Shown here piece after piece: positions 1 to 7,661 of a stretch of 7,661 nt of DNA; the first letter of the stretch is position 1; every line of letters starts with the position of its first letter. Source of the stretch: Alphaproteobacteria bacterium MarineAlpha3_Bin3 (GTDB lineage: Bacteria; Pseudomonadota; Alphaproteobacteria; Rhodospirillales; Casp-alpha2); the NCBI GenBank assembly GCA_002938075.1, contig PTLK01000085.1, positions 1 through 7,661 of the forward strand. The letters run 5' to 3'. A program made the position numbers and the translations under genes. Under the pieces are notes generated by a model. The model was given only the letters and a program-made list of their open reading frames with translations, was not told the origin of the DNA and did no database searches.

Positions 1-1
1 C

Positions 2-661
2 ACTAGCTACATGAGGGAGTTCACCCATCCCCTAATCGTTCAGATCTACGGCAGCGACGACATGTCCATCAAAGAGTTCAAGGATGTAATCAGCCTTTTT
101 CAGAACCCTGACTTAAAGGCGGCCATTGAGAAGCTCAAGATCATGGCAGAAAAACTGGGGATCGAGATCGACCAGGTGCCTGTTTTCTTGGAGGATTGTG
201 GTGACGTCTTCCTTTCATTTGCCTATTACAGGCGTTGCCTGGAAGAAATCGAACCTATCATCGACAATTTTCTAACGAGTTTGGAGGAAATCCAATCCAA
301 CTATCAGCTCAAGACCGACAAAAACCTGATGCATACTTGCTTCACCATGCATTCCACTATCAAAGGGTTGGTGATGGCCCTCAATGCCCGCTTCAAACAC
401 TTCGATCATTACACCAAGGACATGTGGGACAATCTCACTGCCGAGCGGTTCCGTGAAGTGGAACGAATGATTACGAACTACCACACCACCATCGGGGGTG
501 CGCTGTGCTCTCTTAGCGTTAAAATGAACACATGGGATCAGCTATTCCCCTCCGAGAAGTCAGTTGGTCCCACCCGGCTCGCTGAGTTCATCATGTCCGA
601 TATGAAGCAAGGCATTGAGAAAATCCAGGAAATTGAGAAAGCTGTCTCTACGCTTGCATAA
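2..661 (+). CDS. Hypothetical helical protein, possibly 5'-partial
   Basis: I do not recognise this protein. The reading frame is open to the window edge (codons for T-S-Y precede the first ATG at 11). No Shine-Dalgarno sequence precedes the ATG at 11 or the in-frame ATG at 62, so the true start may lie upstream of the window; counted from position 11 it has 216 residues and ends at TAA 659-661. The sequence is rich in E, K, I, L and M and looks almost wholly alpha-helical and cytoplasmic. There is no signal peptide or membrane segment. A central stretch holds several His residues (LMHTCFTMHST, then FKHFDHY), which could suit a helical-bundle or metal/cofactor-binding fold, but no known motif is complete. 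Its base composition looks lower in G+C than dnaG-rpoD, and it is next to repeats and decayed genes, so recent acquisition is plausible. Codon-level coherence over 650 bases supports a real gene; the function is unknown. Confidence 0.7.
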   Translation, partial: TSYMREFTHPLIVQIYGSDDMSIKEFKDVISLFQNPDLKAAIEKLKIMAEKLGIEIDQVPVFLEDCGDVFLSFAYYRRCLEEIEPIIDNFLTSLEEIQSNYQLKTDKNLMHTCFTMHSTIKGLVMALNARFKHFDHYTKDMWDNLTAERFREVERMITNYHTTIGGALCSLSVKMNTWDQLFPSEKSVGPTRLAEFIMSDMKQGIEKIQEIEKAVSTLA

Positions 662-848
662 CCCGAATGACCCTCACGACAGGATCGTGCGGTTGAAACC
701 TCTGAGGAGGCGGGCAATGACCTGGACCCGCGCTCCGTTATCTGGATTTAATCACCGCACCGGAACGACGACCACTCTCAAGTGCTAAGCAGAAAACATA
801 AACGACCGCTGATTACCTGGAAGTTTCGGACTTCTAAGCTGCGTCCTG
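662..848. other. Intergenic stretch, no firm gene
   Basis: No convincing gene or RNA is seen here. The only coding-like signal is a 23-codon ORF (ATG 717, TAA 786-788) with a well-placed GAGGAGG six bases before its ATG. Its product (start MTWTRAPLSG) resembles nothing I know and has a low-complexity T run, so it is not called as a gene. The short inverted repeat CACT-CTCA-AGTG near 772-784 has no T tract after it and is not a clear terminator. Confidence 0.4.
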
Positions 849-923
849 ATGTCCGCTTATGGCTATTAGCAGATATTCAGCCACCTAGTGATTTATGTCT
901 GCTTTACCCCCGAAAGCGGACAT
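849..923. repeat. Paired-hairpin intergenic repeat, copy A
   Basis: This is a 75-base unit of two hairpin modules. Module 1 (849-876) has 9-base arms (ATGTCCGCT and AGCAGATAT, imperfect) around a 10-base loop. An 18-base spacer follows. Module 2 (895-923) has 11-base arms (ATGTCTGCTTT and AAAGCGGACAT, one wobble pair) around a 7-base C-rich loop. A second copy with the same module lengths and spacing lies at 2299-2373 in the same orientation; by eye about 59 of 75 bases match. The reverse complement translates to MSAFGGKADI-like peptides, a known source of spurious small proteins in alphaproteobacterial genomes. This copy is the more diverged one, with several stem bases no longer paired. Confidence 0.8.
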
Positions 924-943
924 TTTTAGAAGCTGCGAAAAAG

Positions 944-967
944 GTCCGCTATTGACCCAAAGCGGAC
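944..967. repeat. Single hairpin module of the same repeat family
   Basis: Perfect 7-base arms GTCCGCT (944-950) and AGCGGAC (961-967) surround the 10-base loop ATTGACCCAA. The module sits 20 bases after copy A. On the minus strand it begins a few bases after the stop codon of the broken glycosyltransferase (972-974), so it would form a 3' hairpin on that transcript. The reverse complement reads NVRFGSIAD, the other typical false peptide of this family. There is no T tract after it in the minus direction, so a terminator role is not shown. Confidence 0.7.
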
Positions 968-971
968 ATTG

Positions 972-1938
972 TTAACCACCTTCCGGGGTCGGGGGGATGC
1001 GGATCTTACCTGACTCTCGGTAGGGCAACATAGTAAGGAAAAGCCATTTTCCGTAAGCTGGCAGCCATGGAAGATAAGCGGCCAAGTTGATCCAAAATGT
1101 TCTGTCACACCCCAGGATCTTTTTGTTGATTCGTCTCGCCCATTTCCAGGCCCTTCCAGCGGCGCGCTTCAATGCCAGGCGCTTGATCTTGTGTGGAAGG
1201 TCTGGAAAATCTCTCAAAAGACCATAGAGTGCGGCGTTGCGGTCGTGTTCCATCTGCCTCGTGTCGTCGCCGAGATGGCCGCCGTTCTTGGTTCTGAAAT
1301 CCCGGGGCGGACTAAACAGAATCACATCCTGGGTGAAGGCAAAGGCGTGATTAATCCCCATCCGGTACACCAGGCTGTTTTCCTGGGTGAAAACGGTGGC
1401 GTCGCAGCCCCCGCATTCCAAATAAGCCTCTCGGTCCACCAGCAGGGACGTTGCCCTGGCCAATGAATGTCTAATGGAATAATAAAGCGGTTTTTTCCAT
1501 CACCTCGAAGACGGGGGGCCGTCCCAATCGATCGATGGAAATGTCATCATCCAGTTTGTTCAACAATCGGCCATCCCCGTGAACCATCGCAACGTTGGGC
1601 AGGTCAAGCCCCGGCAGCATCCGAAGCACGCAATCGGGCGGCAACAAATCATCCCCATCGACGAATTTGATCACCGCCATTGAAGCAGCAGCGACACCGG
1701 TATTCTGGGCGACGCCGGGACCGCTGTTGATCTGCTGGATTATTTTTCCATTAGCAAGCCCCCCGATCATGCCTTCGGCGATTTTCCGCGATCGGTCCGT
1801 GGAGCCATCATCGACGACGATGATTTCCCTGTCAAAACCGCCTTCCTGGGCGAGAATGCTTTTCAAGGTCCCTTCAAGATAGCGTTCCTTGTTGTACACG
1901 GTAATGACGAAGGCTACGCCACGGGTTTTGACGGTCAT
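972..1938 (-). pseudogene. Family 2 glycosyltransferase, broken by one-base frameshift
   Basis: This is a GT-A fold family 2 glycosyltransferase that would transfer a sugar from a nucleotide-sugar to a surface-glycan acceptor; donor and acceptor are unknown. The start is ATG 1936-1938, with GGAGGG (1951-1956) 12 bases upstream; the frame is open further up but only with a TTG. N-terminal motifs are VITVYNKERYL (residues 11-21), the nucleotide-binding VVDDGSTD (41-48) and the metal-binding FVDGDD (92-97). After residue 149 the frame ends early at 1471. The sequence continues in another frame to the stop at 972-974 with the C-terminal half, including LLVDREAYLECGG and FTQEN, where Q-E would hold the catalytic-base position. 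Removing one A from the A6 run (plus-strand T run 1491-1496) joins the halves as MEKPLYYSIRHSLARAT, giving about 321 residues, a normal length. It may be a true pseudogene, a phase-variable gene or a sequencing error. No other glycan genes are in view. Confidence 0.85.
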
Positions 1939-2171
1939 CTTAAGAAATTTCCCTCCGTAAACAGCTATTCCATAGTCCAATATCCCACAGCGACTCCCCA
2001 CTAGCAATTAAGCTAAAAGAAAGAAACAGACTTTCAGAAAGACGTTGGCAATGCCGGGGAGGGAATATGCCTAAAGTCTGCTCAGAATCGCCAAGCCCTT
2101 ATCATGGCCGGTTTAGGGTTGGCGCTAGTTGTTGTTTCCCAGTTTCATATATTTTCCGGATATGATGTTGT
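1939..2171. other. Upstream region of the glycosyltransferase, no gene
   Basis: Apart from the ribosome binding site GGAGGG at 1951-1956 (minus strand), I see no gene and no convincing promoter. The segment is AT-richer than the housekeeping block. A 39-codon plus-strand ORF from ATG 2104 (MAGLGLALVVVSQFHIF) has a hydrophobic start but no Shine-Dalgarno sequence, and it runs out of frame over the transposase remnant; it is not called. Confidence 0.4.
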
Positions 2172-2298
2172 GGCTTTCTACCGGCTGACTATCATCAATA
2201 TCGGCCGCATGAGGATGCCCTGACGGATGACTTCATCCGACTGACCAGCCAAGATGGACAATACGGCTATAACAGGCCCATACCAGTCCCGCCTAAAA
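2172..2298 (+). pseudogene. Decayed IS3-type transposase (OrfB) fragment
   Basis: In the plus frame ending just before repeat copy B, the translation reads YRPHEDALTDDFIRLTSQDG followed by QYGYNRPIPV. This resembles the segment before the integrase core of IS3-family OrfB transposases, where a sequence like DE..L...I..LA..YGRYGYRRI..LL is common. Only about 40 codons remain, with no DDE catalytic core, no OrfA and no terminal inverted repeats, so it cannot be active. The similarity breaks at about 2298, exactly where the hairpin repeat begins, which suggests the repeat or an associated deletion removed the rest. Identification is by remembered motif only; chance similarity is possible in such a short piece. 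Confidence 0.45.
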
Positions 2299-2373
2299 AC
2301 GTCCGCTTTTGGCTATTAGTGGACGTTTGACCGCACGGTGATTGATGTCCGCTTTGCCCCCGAAAGCGGACAT
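2299..2373. repeat. Paired-hairpin intergenic repeat, copy B
   Basis: This is the better-kept copy of the 75-base unit. Module 1 (2299-2326) has 9-base arms ACGTCCGCT and AGTGGACGT (one wobble) with a 10-base loop. The spacer is 18 bases. Module 2 (2345-2373) has perfect 11-base arms ATGTCCGCTTT and AAAGCGGACAT around the loop GCCCCCG. It has the same orientation as copy A and lies 1450 bases from it, so the two form direct repeats around the glycosyltransferase and the transposase remnant. Mostly paired arms argue for a more recent arrival, or for selection on the fold. Confidence 0.85.
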
Positions 2374-2593
2374 TGTCGCGCATTGAAGAAAAACCTGGGC
2401 TGAAACGTTGCCTTTCTAACCCATGGGTTGGTGTCACGAAACGCCGAACAGAGACGTTTCAGCAATTTCGGCCCCAGGGGTCTCCAGAGACCGTCTCTTG
2501 GCAGCAAACGACCGCCAAATACCGTCCGAAAGCGGCGGAACTTTGCCATTCGTCTCCGTCCGCGGATTGGTGTGTGAAAACGCCCCGGGTGGT
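2374..2593. other. Intergenic stretch downstream of tRNA, no gene
   Basis: No gene is supported here. Open frames on both strands either run into the tRNA or have no ribosome binding site. A near-perfect palindrome GGTCTCCAGAGACC lies at 2479-2492 but has no T tract. CCGTCCGAAAGCGG near 2522-2535 resembles a scrap of the hairpin repeat family, possibly an older, decayed unit. I see no convincing terminator for the tRNA. Confidence 0.4.
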
Positions 2594-2670
2594 TGGTGGG
2601 CCCGGCAGGATTCGAACCTGCGACCAGACCGTTATGAGCGGTCGGCTCTAACCAACTGAGCTACGGGCCC
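2594..2670 (-). tRNA. tRNA with CAU anticodon, probably tRNA-Ile2
   Basis: The minus strand folds into a complete 77-base cloverleaf including an encoded CCA (2594-2596). It has acceptor arms GGGCCCG and CGGGCCC with discriminator A, a D arm closed by GCTC/GAGC, an anticodon stem GACCG/CGGTC with loop CTCATAA (anticodon CAT), variable loop TGGTC, and a T arm GCAGG-TTCGAAT-CCTGC. CAU tRNAs are initiator Met, elongator Met or Ile2, in which TilS converts the wobble C to lysidine to read AUA. The G1-C72 pair argues against initiator. The CTCATAA loop with a TGGTCG variable region and GGGCCC acceptor resemble known Ile2 tRNAs, while alphaproteobacterial elongator Met usually has ATCATAA; this distinction is from memory. 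It lies 31 bases after the rpoD terminator on the same strand. Confidence 0.9.
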
Positions 2671-2700
2671 CCAATGGGGTTCGTCTTAAATCTATAACAC

Positions 2701-2734
2701 AAAAAAACCGGAGGCAGCCTTTCGGCGCCTCCGG
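2701..2734 (-). terminator. Intrinsic terminator after rpoD
   Basis: Read on the minus strand, arms CCGGAGGC and GCCTCCGG (8 bp) extend through an inner GCC/GGC pairing with a single bulged T and a GAAA tetraloop, followed at once by seven T residues (plus-strand A run 2701-2707). The stem starts 54 bases after the rpoD stop codon. This is a textbook rho-independent terminator ending the dnaG-rpoD transcript before the tRNA. The tRNA therefore needs either its own promoter or read-through; only a weak TATAGA is visible in the gap before it. Confidence 0.92.
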
Positions 2735-2788
2735 CATCTGAATTCTTTTTTTGTCCCTGTCTGGCCTTTCGGCTGTCCTCGCCTCTTG

Positions 2789-4990
<2,202 letters not shown>

Positions 4991-5068
4991 GGTGTTAATT
5001 TTTTCCCGGCCGGAATATTGAGGCGGCCTAGGCCAAGTGCTGGATCGTTCTTCCGCCGCAATCAAAAG

Positions 5069-5088
5069 ACCACTTCGGTTTAGGTGGT
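5069..5088. other. Small hairpin in the rpoD leader
   Basis: Arms ACCACTT (5069-5075) and AGGTGGT (5082-5088) form a 7-base-pair stem (one wobble on the plus strand, one mismatch on the minus strand) around CGGTTT. It lies in the probable rpoD 5' leader, about 80 bases before the start codon. There is no T tract on the minus strand, so no attenuator is claimed. The pairing may be coincidental. Confidence 0.25.
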
Positions 5089-5131
5089 TTTCCAGCGCTG
5101 CCGTTACAAGCCCCAATGGTGCCGCCAGGGT

Positions 5132-5160
5132 TTTTAAATCCTGTTAGCGTTTGTTGTCAA
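5132..5160 (-). promoter_or_regulatory. Candidate rpoD promoter
   Basis: The minus strand carries a perfect -35 hexamer TTGACA (plus strand 5155-5160), then a 17-base spacer and a -10-like TTAAAA (5132-5137, three of six consensus bases). Transcription would start near 5125, giving a leader of about 135 bases to the rpoD ATG. A separate rpoD promoter between dnaG and rpoD would let sigma-factor levels vary independently of primase, as is known for the enteric operon. The -10 is weak, so this is a candidate only. Confidence 0.4.
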
Positions 5161-5287
5161 GCGGTCAGAGGTCAAAAAATTCAATATTTCCAATGCTTTT
5201 GCCCATGCAAAAGGGGTGCCAACATAGCCCGCGCCGGGATAAAAAAACCATCGTCTCCGGAAACAGAGGAATTTCGCCGCCCCATTT

Positions 5288-7087
5288 CTAATCCCGGCTG
5301 CCGGGCATGGATTGTTTGATCAACGCCCGGGTCTGTTCCCAATCCTCTTCGGCGATGCCGGCGTCTCCGGTCTTCTTGACCTTTTCGACCTCGGGCGCGT
5401 TTTCCAGGTGCTTCAGAAATTCGACGTTCTCGTTCCACAGCGGCTGGTAATCATCCGCCGTGGCCTCGGCATTGATGTGCCGGTTCTGGCTGATCAGCGG
5501 ATCGCGGAACAGGACATCCAGGCTTTCCGCATACCCCCGTTCCCGAAGCACGTCCTTGACGCCATCGGATTCCATTTCGGCGTCCTTCAACAACACCGAA
5601 ATCAGCTCCTGGCGCAGCCCGTCGAACCGGCCTTTGCCGAAACTGAACTTGCCCAGCGTTTCCTCAACGCGGTCAAAGATTTCCGGGTGGTTGATGATGA
5701 TCGCCAACAGCACCTTTTGTGCCCTCTCCAGCGCGCTGACGGGGGTTTTCGGCCCGGCCGCGTCTTCCAGGTGCATCGACGGCGCCCAATCGCCTCCGCG
5801 GCCGGACGCCTTCCTTCCCGCCCTCGATGCCGACCAAATGCGGTCGTTGAAAAGCGACGAGAAATGGGACCTGAGGGTGGAATCGTTGATCTGGCGGGCG
5901 TAATCCCTAAGTCGTTTTTGCGAAGCCGCGCGTTCCTCGGGCGTTTTCGGCAGCCGCCCGCCGGTTTCCATCCGCCACAGCACCTCCGACAGCGGCAGGG
6001 CGCCTTCGATGATGCTGGCCATGGCGTCCCGTCCGCCGGACCTGATCAAACTGTCCGGGTCCTCGTCCGTCGGCAGCATAGCAAACCGCAGCCCGAAACC
6101 CGAAGTCAGGATCGGCAGCGCCCGTTCGGCGGCCCGGGCGGCGGCTTTCTGGCCGGCGGCGTCGCCGTCGAAGCACAGCACGGGTTCCGGGACGACCCGC
6201 CACAACAGCTTGATCTGGTCCTCGGTCAGGGCCGTGCCGAGCGGCGCGACGGCGTTTTCGAACCTAGCCCGGTTGAGGGCGATGACGTCCGTATAGCCCT
6301 CGGTGACGATGATGGTGCCGTCCTTGCGGGCCGGGCCGGAGGCCAGTTTCAGGCCGTACAGCACCCGGCCTTTGTGGAACAGCGGCGTTTCCGGGGAATT
6401 GAGGTACTTGGGCTCGCCGTCGCCTAAAATTCGCCCGCCGAAGGCGATGACCCGGTCGCGCTGGTCGGTGATCGGAAACATCACCCGGCCCCGGAAGCAG
6501 TCGTAAGACTCCCGGGAATCATCATCAGGCTTGATAATCAGCCCGGCGGCGACCATCAGGTCTTCTTCGATCCCGTCCTTGACCAGCGCCGCCTTCAGCA
6601 CGTTGCGGCCGTCAGGCGCGAAGCCGAGGCGGAAGCGCTTGATCACGTCGTCGTCGAATCCCCGGTTTTTCAGGTAATCCAGCGCCCCTTTTCCTTCCGG
6701 CATGCGGAGTTGGCGCTCGAAATAGGTGGCCGCCTTTTCGGTGACGTCGAACAGGGTTTGGCGCTGCTGCTGGCGCTCGCGGTCCTCCGGCGTGTCGCGG
6801 GGGATCTCCATGCCCGCCTCCTGGGCCAGCTTCTCCACCGCCTCGGGGAAGGTCAGGCCCTCGGTGTTCATGACGAAGTCGAAGGCGCTGCCGTGGGCTT
6901 CGCAGCCGAAGCAGTGATAGAAGCCCTTGTCTTCGTTGACGGTGAAGGACGGGGTCTTTTCCTTGTGGAACGGGCACAGGCCCAGATGCTCGCGGCCCTT
7001 TTTGACCAGCTTGACGTGGCGGCTGATGACGTCGGCGAGCCCGGTGCGGGCGCGAAGTTCTTCCAGGAACTGATCGGAGAAGGCCAT
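5288..7087 (-). CDS. dnaG: DNA primase DnaG
   Basis: DnaG makes the RNA primers for leading- and lagging-strand synthesis at the replication fork and is recruited by the DnaB helicase. The 599-residue product is normal in length. The N-terminal zinc-binding domain has C38, H41, C59 and C62 (LCPFHKEKTPSF; YHCFGC). The catalytic core has FGGR at 216-219 and PKYLNSPET at 226-234. The TOPRIM fold carries the catalytic glutamate E263 (VTEGYTDV) and metal-binding D307 and D309 (FDGDAAG). The region after about residue 440 is the DnaB-binding domain. All key residues are intact. Start ATG 7085-7087 gives the expected MAFSDQFLEELRARTGLADV N-terminus; no good Shine-Dalgarno sequence precedes it, only an AT-rich stretch. 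It is read after yqeY with a gap of 217 bases that holds its own promoter and a DnaA box, and it precedes rpoD. Confidence 0.98.
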   Translation of the reverse strand: MAFSDQFLEELRARTGLADVISRHVKLVKKGREHLGLCPFHKEKTPSFTVNEDKGFYHCFGCEAHGSAFDFVMNTEGLTFPEAVEKLAQEAGMEIPRDTPEDRERQQQRQTLFDVTEKAATYFERQLRMPEGKGALDYLKNRGFDDDVIKRFRLGFAPDGRNVLKAALVKDGIEEDLMVAAGLIIKPDDDSRESYDCFRGRVMFPITDQRDRVIAFGGRILGDGEPKYLNSPETPLFHKGRVLYGLKLASGPARKDGTIIVTEGYTDVIALNRARFENAVAPLGTALTEDQIKLLWRVVPEPVLCFDGDAAGQKAAARAAERALPILTSGFGLRFAMLPTDEDPDSLIRSGGRDAMASIIEGALPLSEVLWRMETGGRLPKTPEERAASQKRLRDYARQINDSTLRSHFSSLFNDRIWSASRAGRKASGRGGDWAPSMHLEDAAGPKTPVSALERAQKVLLAIIINHPEIFDRVEETLGKFSFGKGRFDGLRQELISVLLKDAEMESDGVKDVLRERGYAESLDVLFRDPLISQNRHINAEATADDYQPLWNENVEFLKHLENAPEVEKVKKTGDAGIAEEDWEQTRALIKQSMPGSRD

Positions 7088-7157
7088 CGGCGTGCCAAAA
7101 AATGCAAAAAAAATGACAGAACTTCGGCCGTCAGCACTCGCCGGGCCGAATCGGCCT

Positions 7158-7166
7158 ATTATATCA
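7158..7166 (-). promoter_or_regulatory. Extended -10 promoter for dnaG
   Basis: On the minus strand TGA-TATAAT (plus strand 7158-7166) is a perfect -10 hexamer with the TGn extension. No good -35 hexamer lies 16-18 bases upstream, as is usual for extended -10 promoters or those needing an activator. Transcription would start near 7151, some 63 bases before the dnaG ATG. The DnaA box at 7189-7197 is centred about 42 bases upstream of that start. Confidence 0.6.
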
Positions 7167-7188
7167 AACTACAGGGGCTGGCTTTCGG

Positions 7189-7197
7189 TGTGGATAA
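7189..7197 (-). promoter_or_regulatory. Perfect DnaA box upstream of dnaG
   Basis: The minus strand reads TTATCCACA, an exact match to the strict 9-base DnaA box. It lies immediately after a T tract and in the -35 region of the dnaG promoter. DnaA is both the replication initiator and a transcription factor at such boxes. A 9-mer can occur by chance, but this position makes a role more likely. A second, weaker match (TTATCCCCG, 7 of 9) at 7207-7215 is 18 bases away in the same orientation and is also explained by the terminator stem. Confidence 0.55.
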
Positions 7198-7199
7198 CT

Positions 7200-7227
7200 A
7201 AAAAAACGGGGATAACAAGAGGCCCCG
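7200..7227 (-). terminator. Candidate terminator between yqeY and dnaG
   Basis: On the minus strand CGGGG and CCCCG form a 5-base-pair stem with an 11-base loop, followed by seven T residues (plus-strand A run 7200-7206). The stem is short for a terminator, but the T tract is clear. An alternative pairing GGCCCC/GGGGCC between 7239-7244 and 7221-7226 would use part of the same sequence and exclude it. It probably ends or attenuates the yqeY transcript before the dnaG promoter. Confidence 0.45.
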
Positions 7228-7304
7228 GGGGAGGCCGTGGGGCCGGGGGTGTCTCCCAAAAACAAAAACAAGAGGACGAAGCCCGGACAGGGAAACAAAA
7301 AGCC

Positions 7305-7661
7305 CTAACCCAGCCGTTCCTTGACCATGGCGCTGGCCTTGGCGAAGTCCATCTGGCCGGCGTACTGCTCCTTCAGCGCCCCCATCGCCTTGCCCATGTC
7401 CTTGAGGCTCTCGGCCCCGACCTCGCCGATGATGCGAGTGATGACGATGGCCATCTCGTCGTGGCTCATCTGTTCGGGCAGGAATTCCTCGATGACGCCG
7501 ATTTCCTCGGCCTCGCGCTGGGCCAGTTCCATGCGCCCGCCCTGTTCGTAGAGTTTGATCGATTCGCGGCGCTGCTTGATCATCGACTGCAACAGCGAAA
7601 GTATCTGATCGTCCGACAGGCCCTCCTTGTTGCCCTTGCCCCTGGCGGCGATGTCCTGGTC
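7305..7661 (-). CDS. yqeY: GatB/YqeY domain protein, 5'-partial
   Basis: This is a YqeY-family protein, related to the C-terminal tRNA-binding domain of the amidotransferase subunit GatB; a tRNA-linked role is suspected but its exact function is not settled. The visible 118 residues run from DQDIAARGKGNKEGLSDDQI to the C-terminus KASAMVKERLG, with the stop at 7305-7307. Typical members have about 150 residues, so roughly 30 N-terminal residues lie beyond the window. Recognisable segments are MIKQRRESIKLYEQGGRMEL, the EIGVIEEFLPEQMS block, and the C-terminal KDMGKAMGALKEQYAGQMDF. It is the gene before dnaG on the same strand, an arrangement common in alphaproteobacteria. Confidence 0.95.
   Translation of the reverse strand, partial: DQDIAARGKGNKEGLSDDQILSLLQSMIKQRRESIKLYEQGGRMELAQREAEEIGVIEEFLPEQMSHDEMAIVITRIIGEVGAESLKDMGKAMGALKEQYAGQMDFAKASAMVKERLG

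Noticed and set aside
717..788. 23-codon ORF with a good GAGGAGG ribosome binding site
   Set aside because: It is too short, with a low-complexity product and no recognised relative. Conservation in relatives or ribosome profiling would be needed to call it.
926..1108. 60-codon minus-strand ORF ending NNVRFGSIADLFRSF
   Set aside because: Its C-terminus is the false peptide of the hairpin repeat and the rest overlaps the glycosyltransferase 3' end in another frame.
849..2373. Repeats as a CRISPR array
   Set aside because: There are only two full copies 1450 bases apart, each an internal pair of hairpins, with no regular spacers and no cas genes.
2373..2659. Plus-strand ORFs reading GGPGRIRTCDQTVMSG or ARQDSNLRPDRYERS
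   Set aside because: These are the well-known false translations of the antisense strand of a tRNA gene; the tRNA at 2594-2670 explains them.
5312..6427. 371-codon plus-strand ORF opposite dnaG
   Set aside because: It is an antisense shadow of DnaG; the opposite strand holds every catalytic motif.

Overview
The window looks like a chromosomal segment from an alphaproteobacterium, probably Rhodospirillales-like. This rests on recalled similarity of the RpoD, DnaG and YqeY proteins, not on a search. It has two parts with different character. The right two thirds (about 2594-7661) is a conserved, GC-rich housekeeping block read on the minus strand: yqeY (5' end beyond the window), dnaG (primase), rpoD (primary sigma factor), an intrinsic terminator, then a CAU-anticodon tRNA, probably tRNA-Ile2. 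It is the alphaproteobacterial version of the macromolecular synthesis locus (rpsU-dnaG-rpoD in enterics), with yqeY in the upstream position.

The left third (1-2593) is accessory and partly decayed. It holds an unrecognised helical protein gene on the plus strand, a family 2 glycosyltransferase on the minus strand broken by a one-base slip in an A run, a short remnant that reads like an IS3-type transposase, and two 75-base copies of a paired-hairpin intergenic repeat in the same orientation on either side of the glycosyltransferase. The repeat belongs to a family often mis-translated in databases as small proteins resembling MSAFGGKADI or VRFGSIAD. The change from core to accessory sequence falls at the 3' end of the tRNA, a common place for island integration, although no att duplication was seen.

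The most interesting regulatory site is the yqeY-dnaG gap. Read in the direction of transcription it has a GC-rich hairpin with a T tract, a perfect DnaA box (TTATCCACA), and an extended -10 promoter (TGA-TATAAT) whose start would lie about 42 bases from the box centre. This suggests, but does not prove, that the replication initiator DnaA controls transcription of primase and perhaps the primary sigma factor. A second candidate promoter with a perfect TTGACA lies in the dnaG-rpoD gap. RpoD carries a roughly 90-residue low-complexity insert in its non-conserved region. No clearly new multi-gene system is visible.
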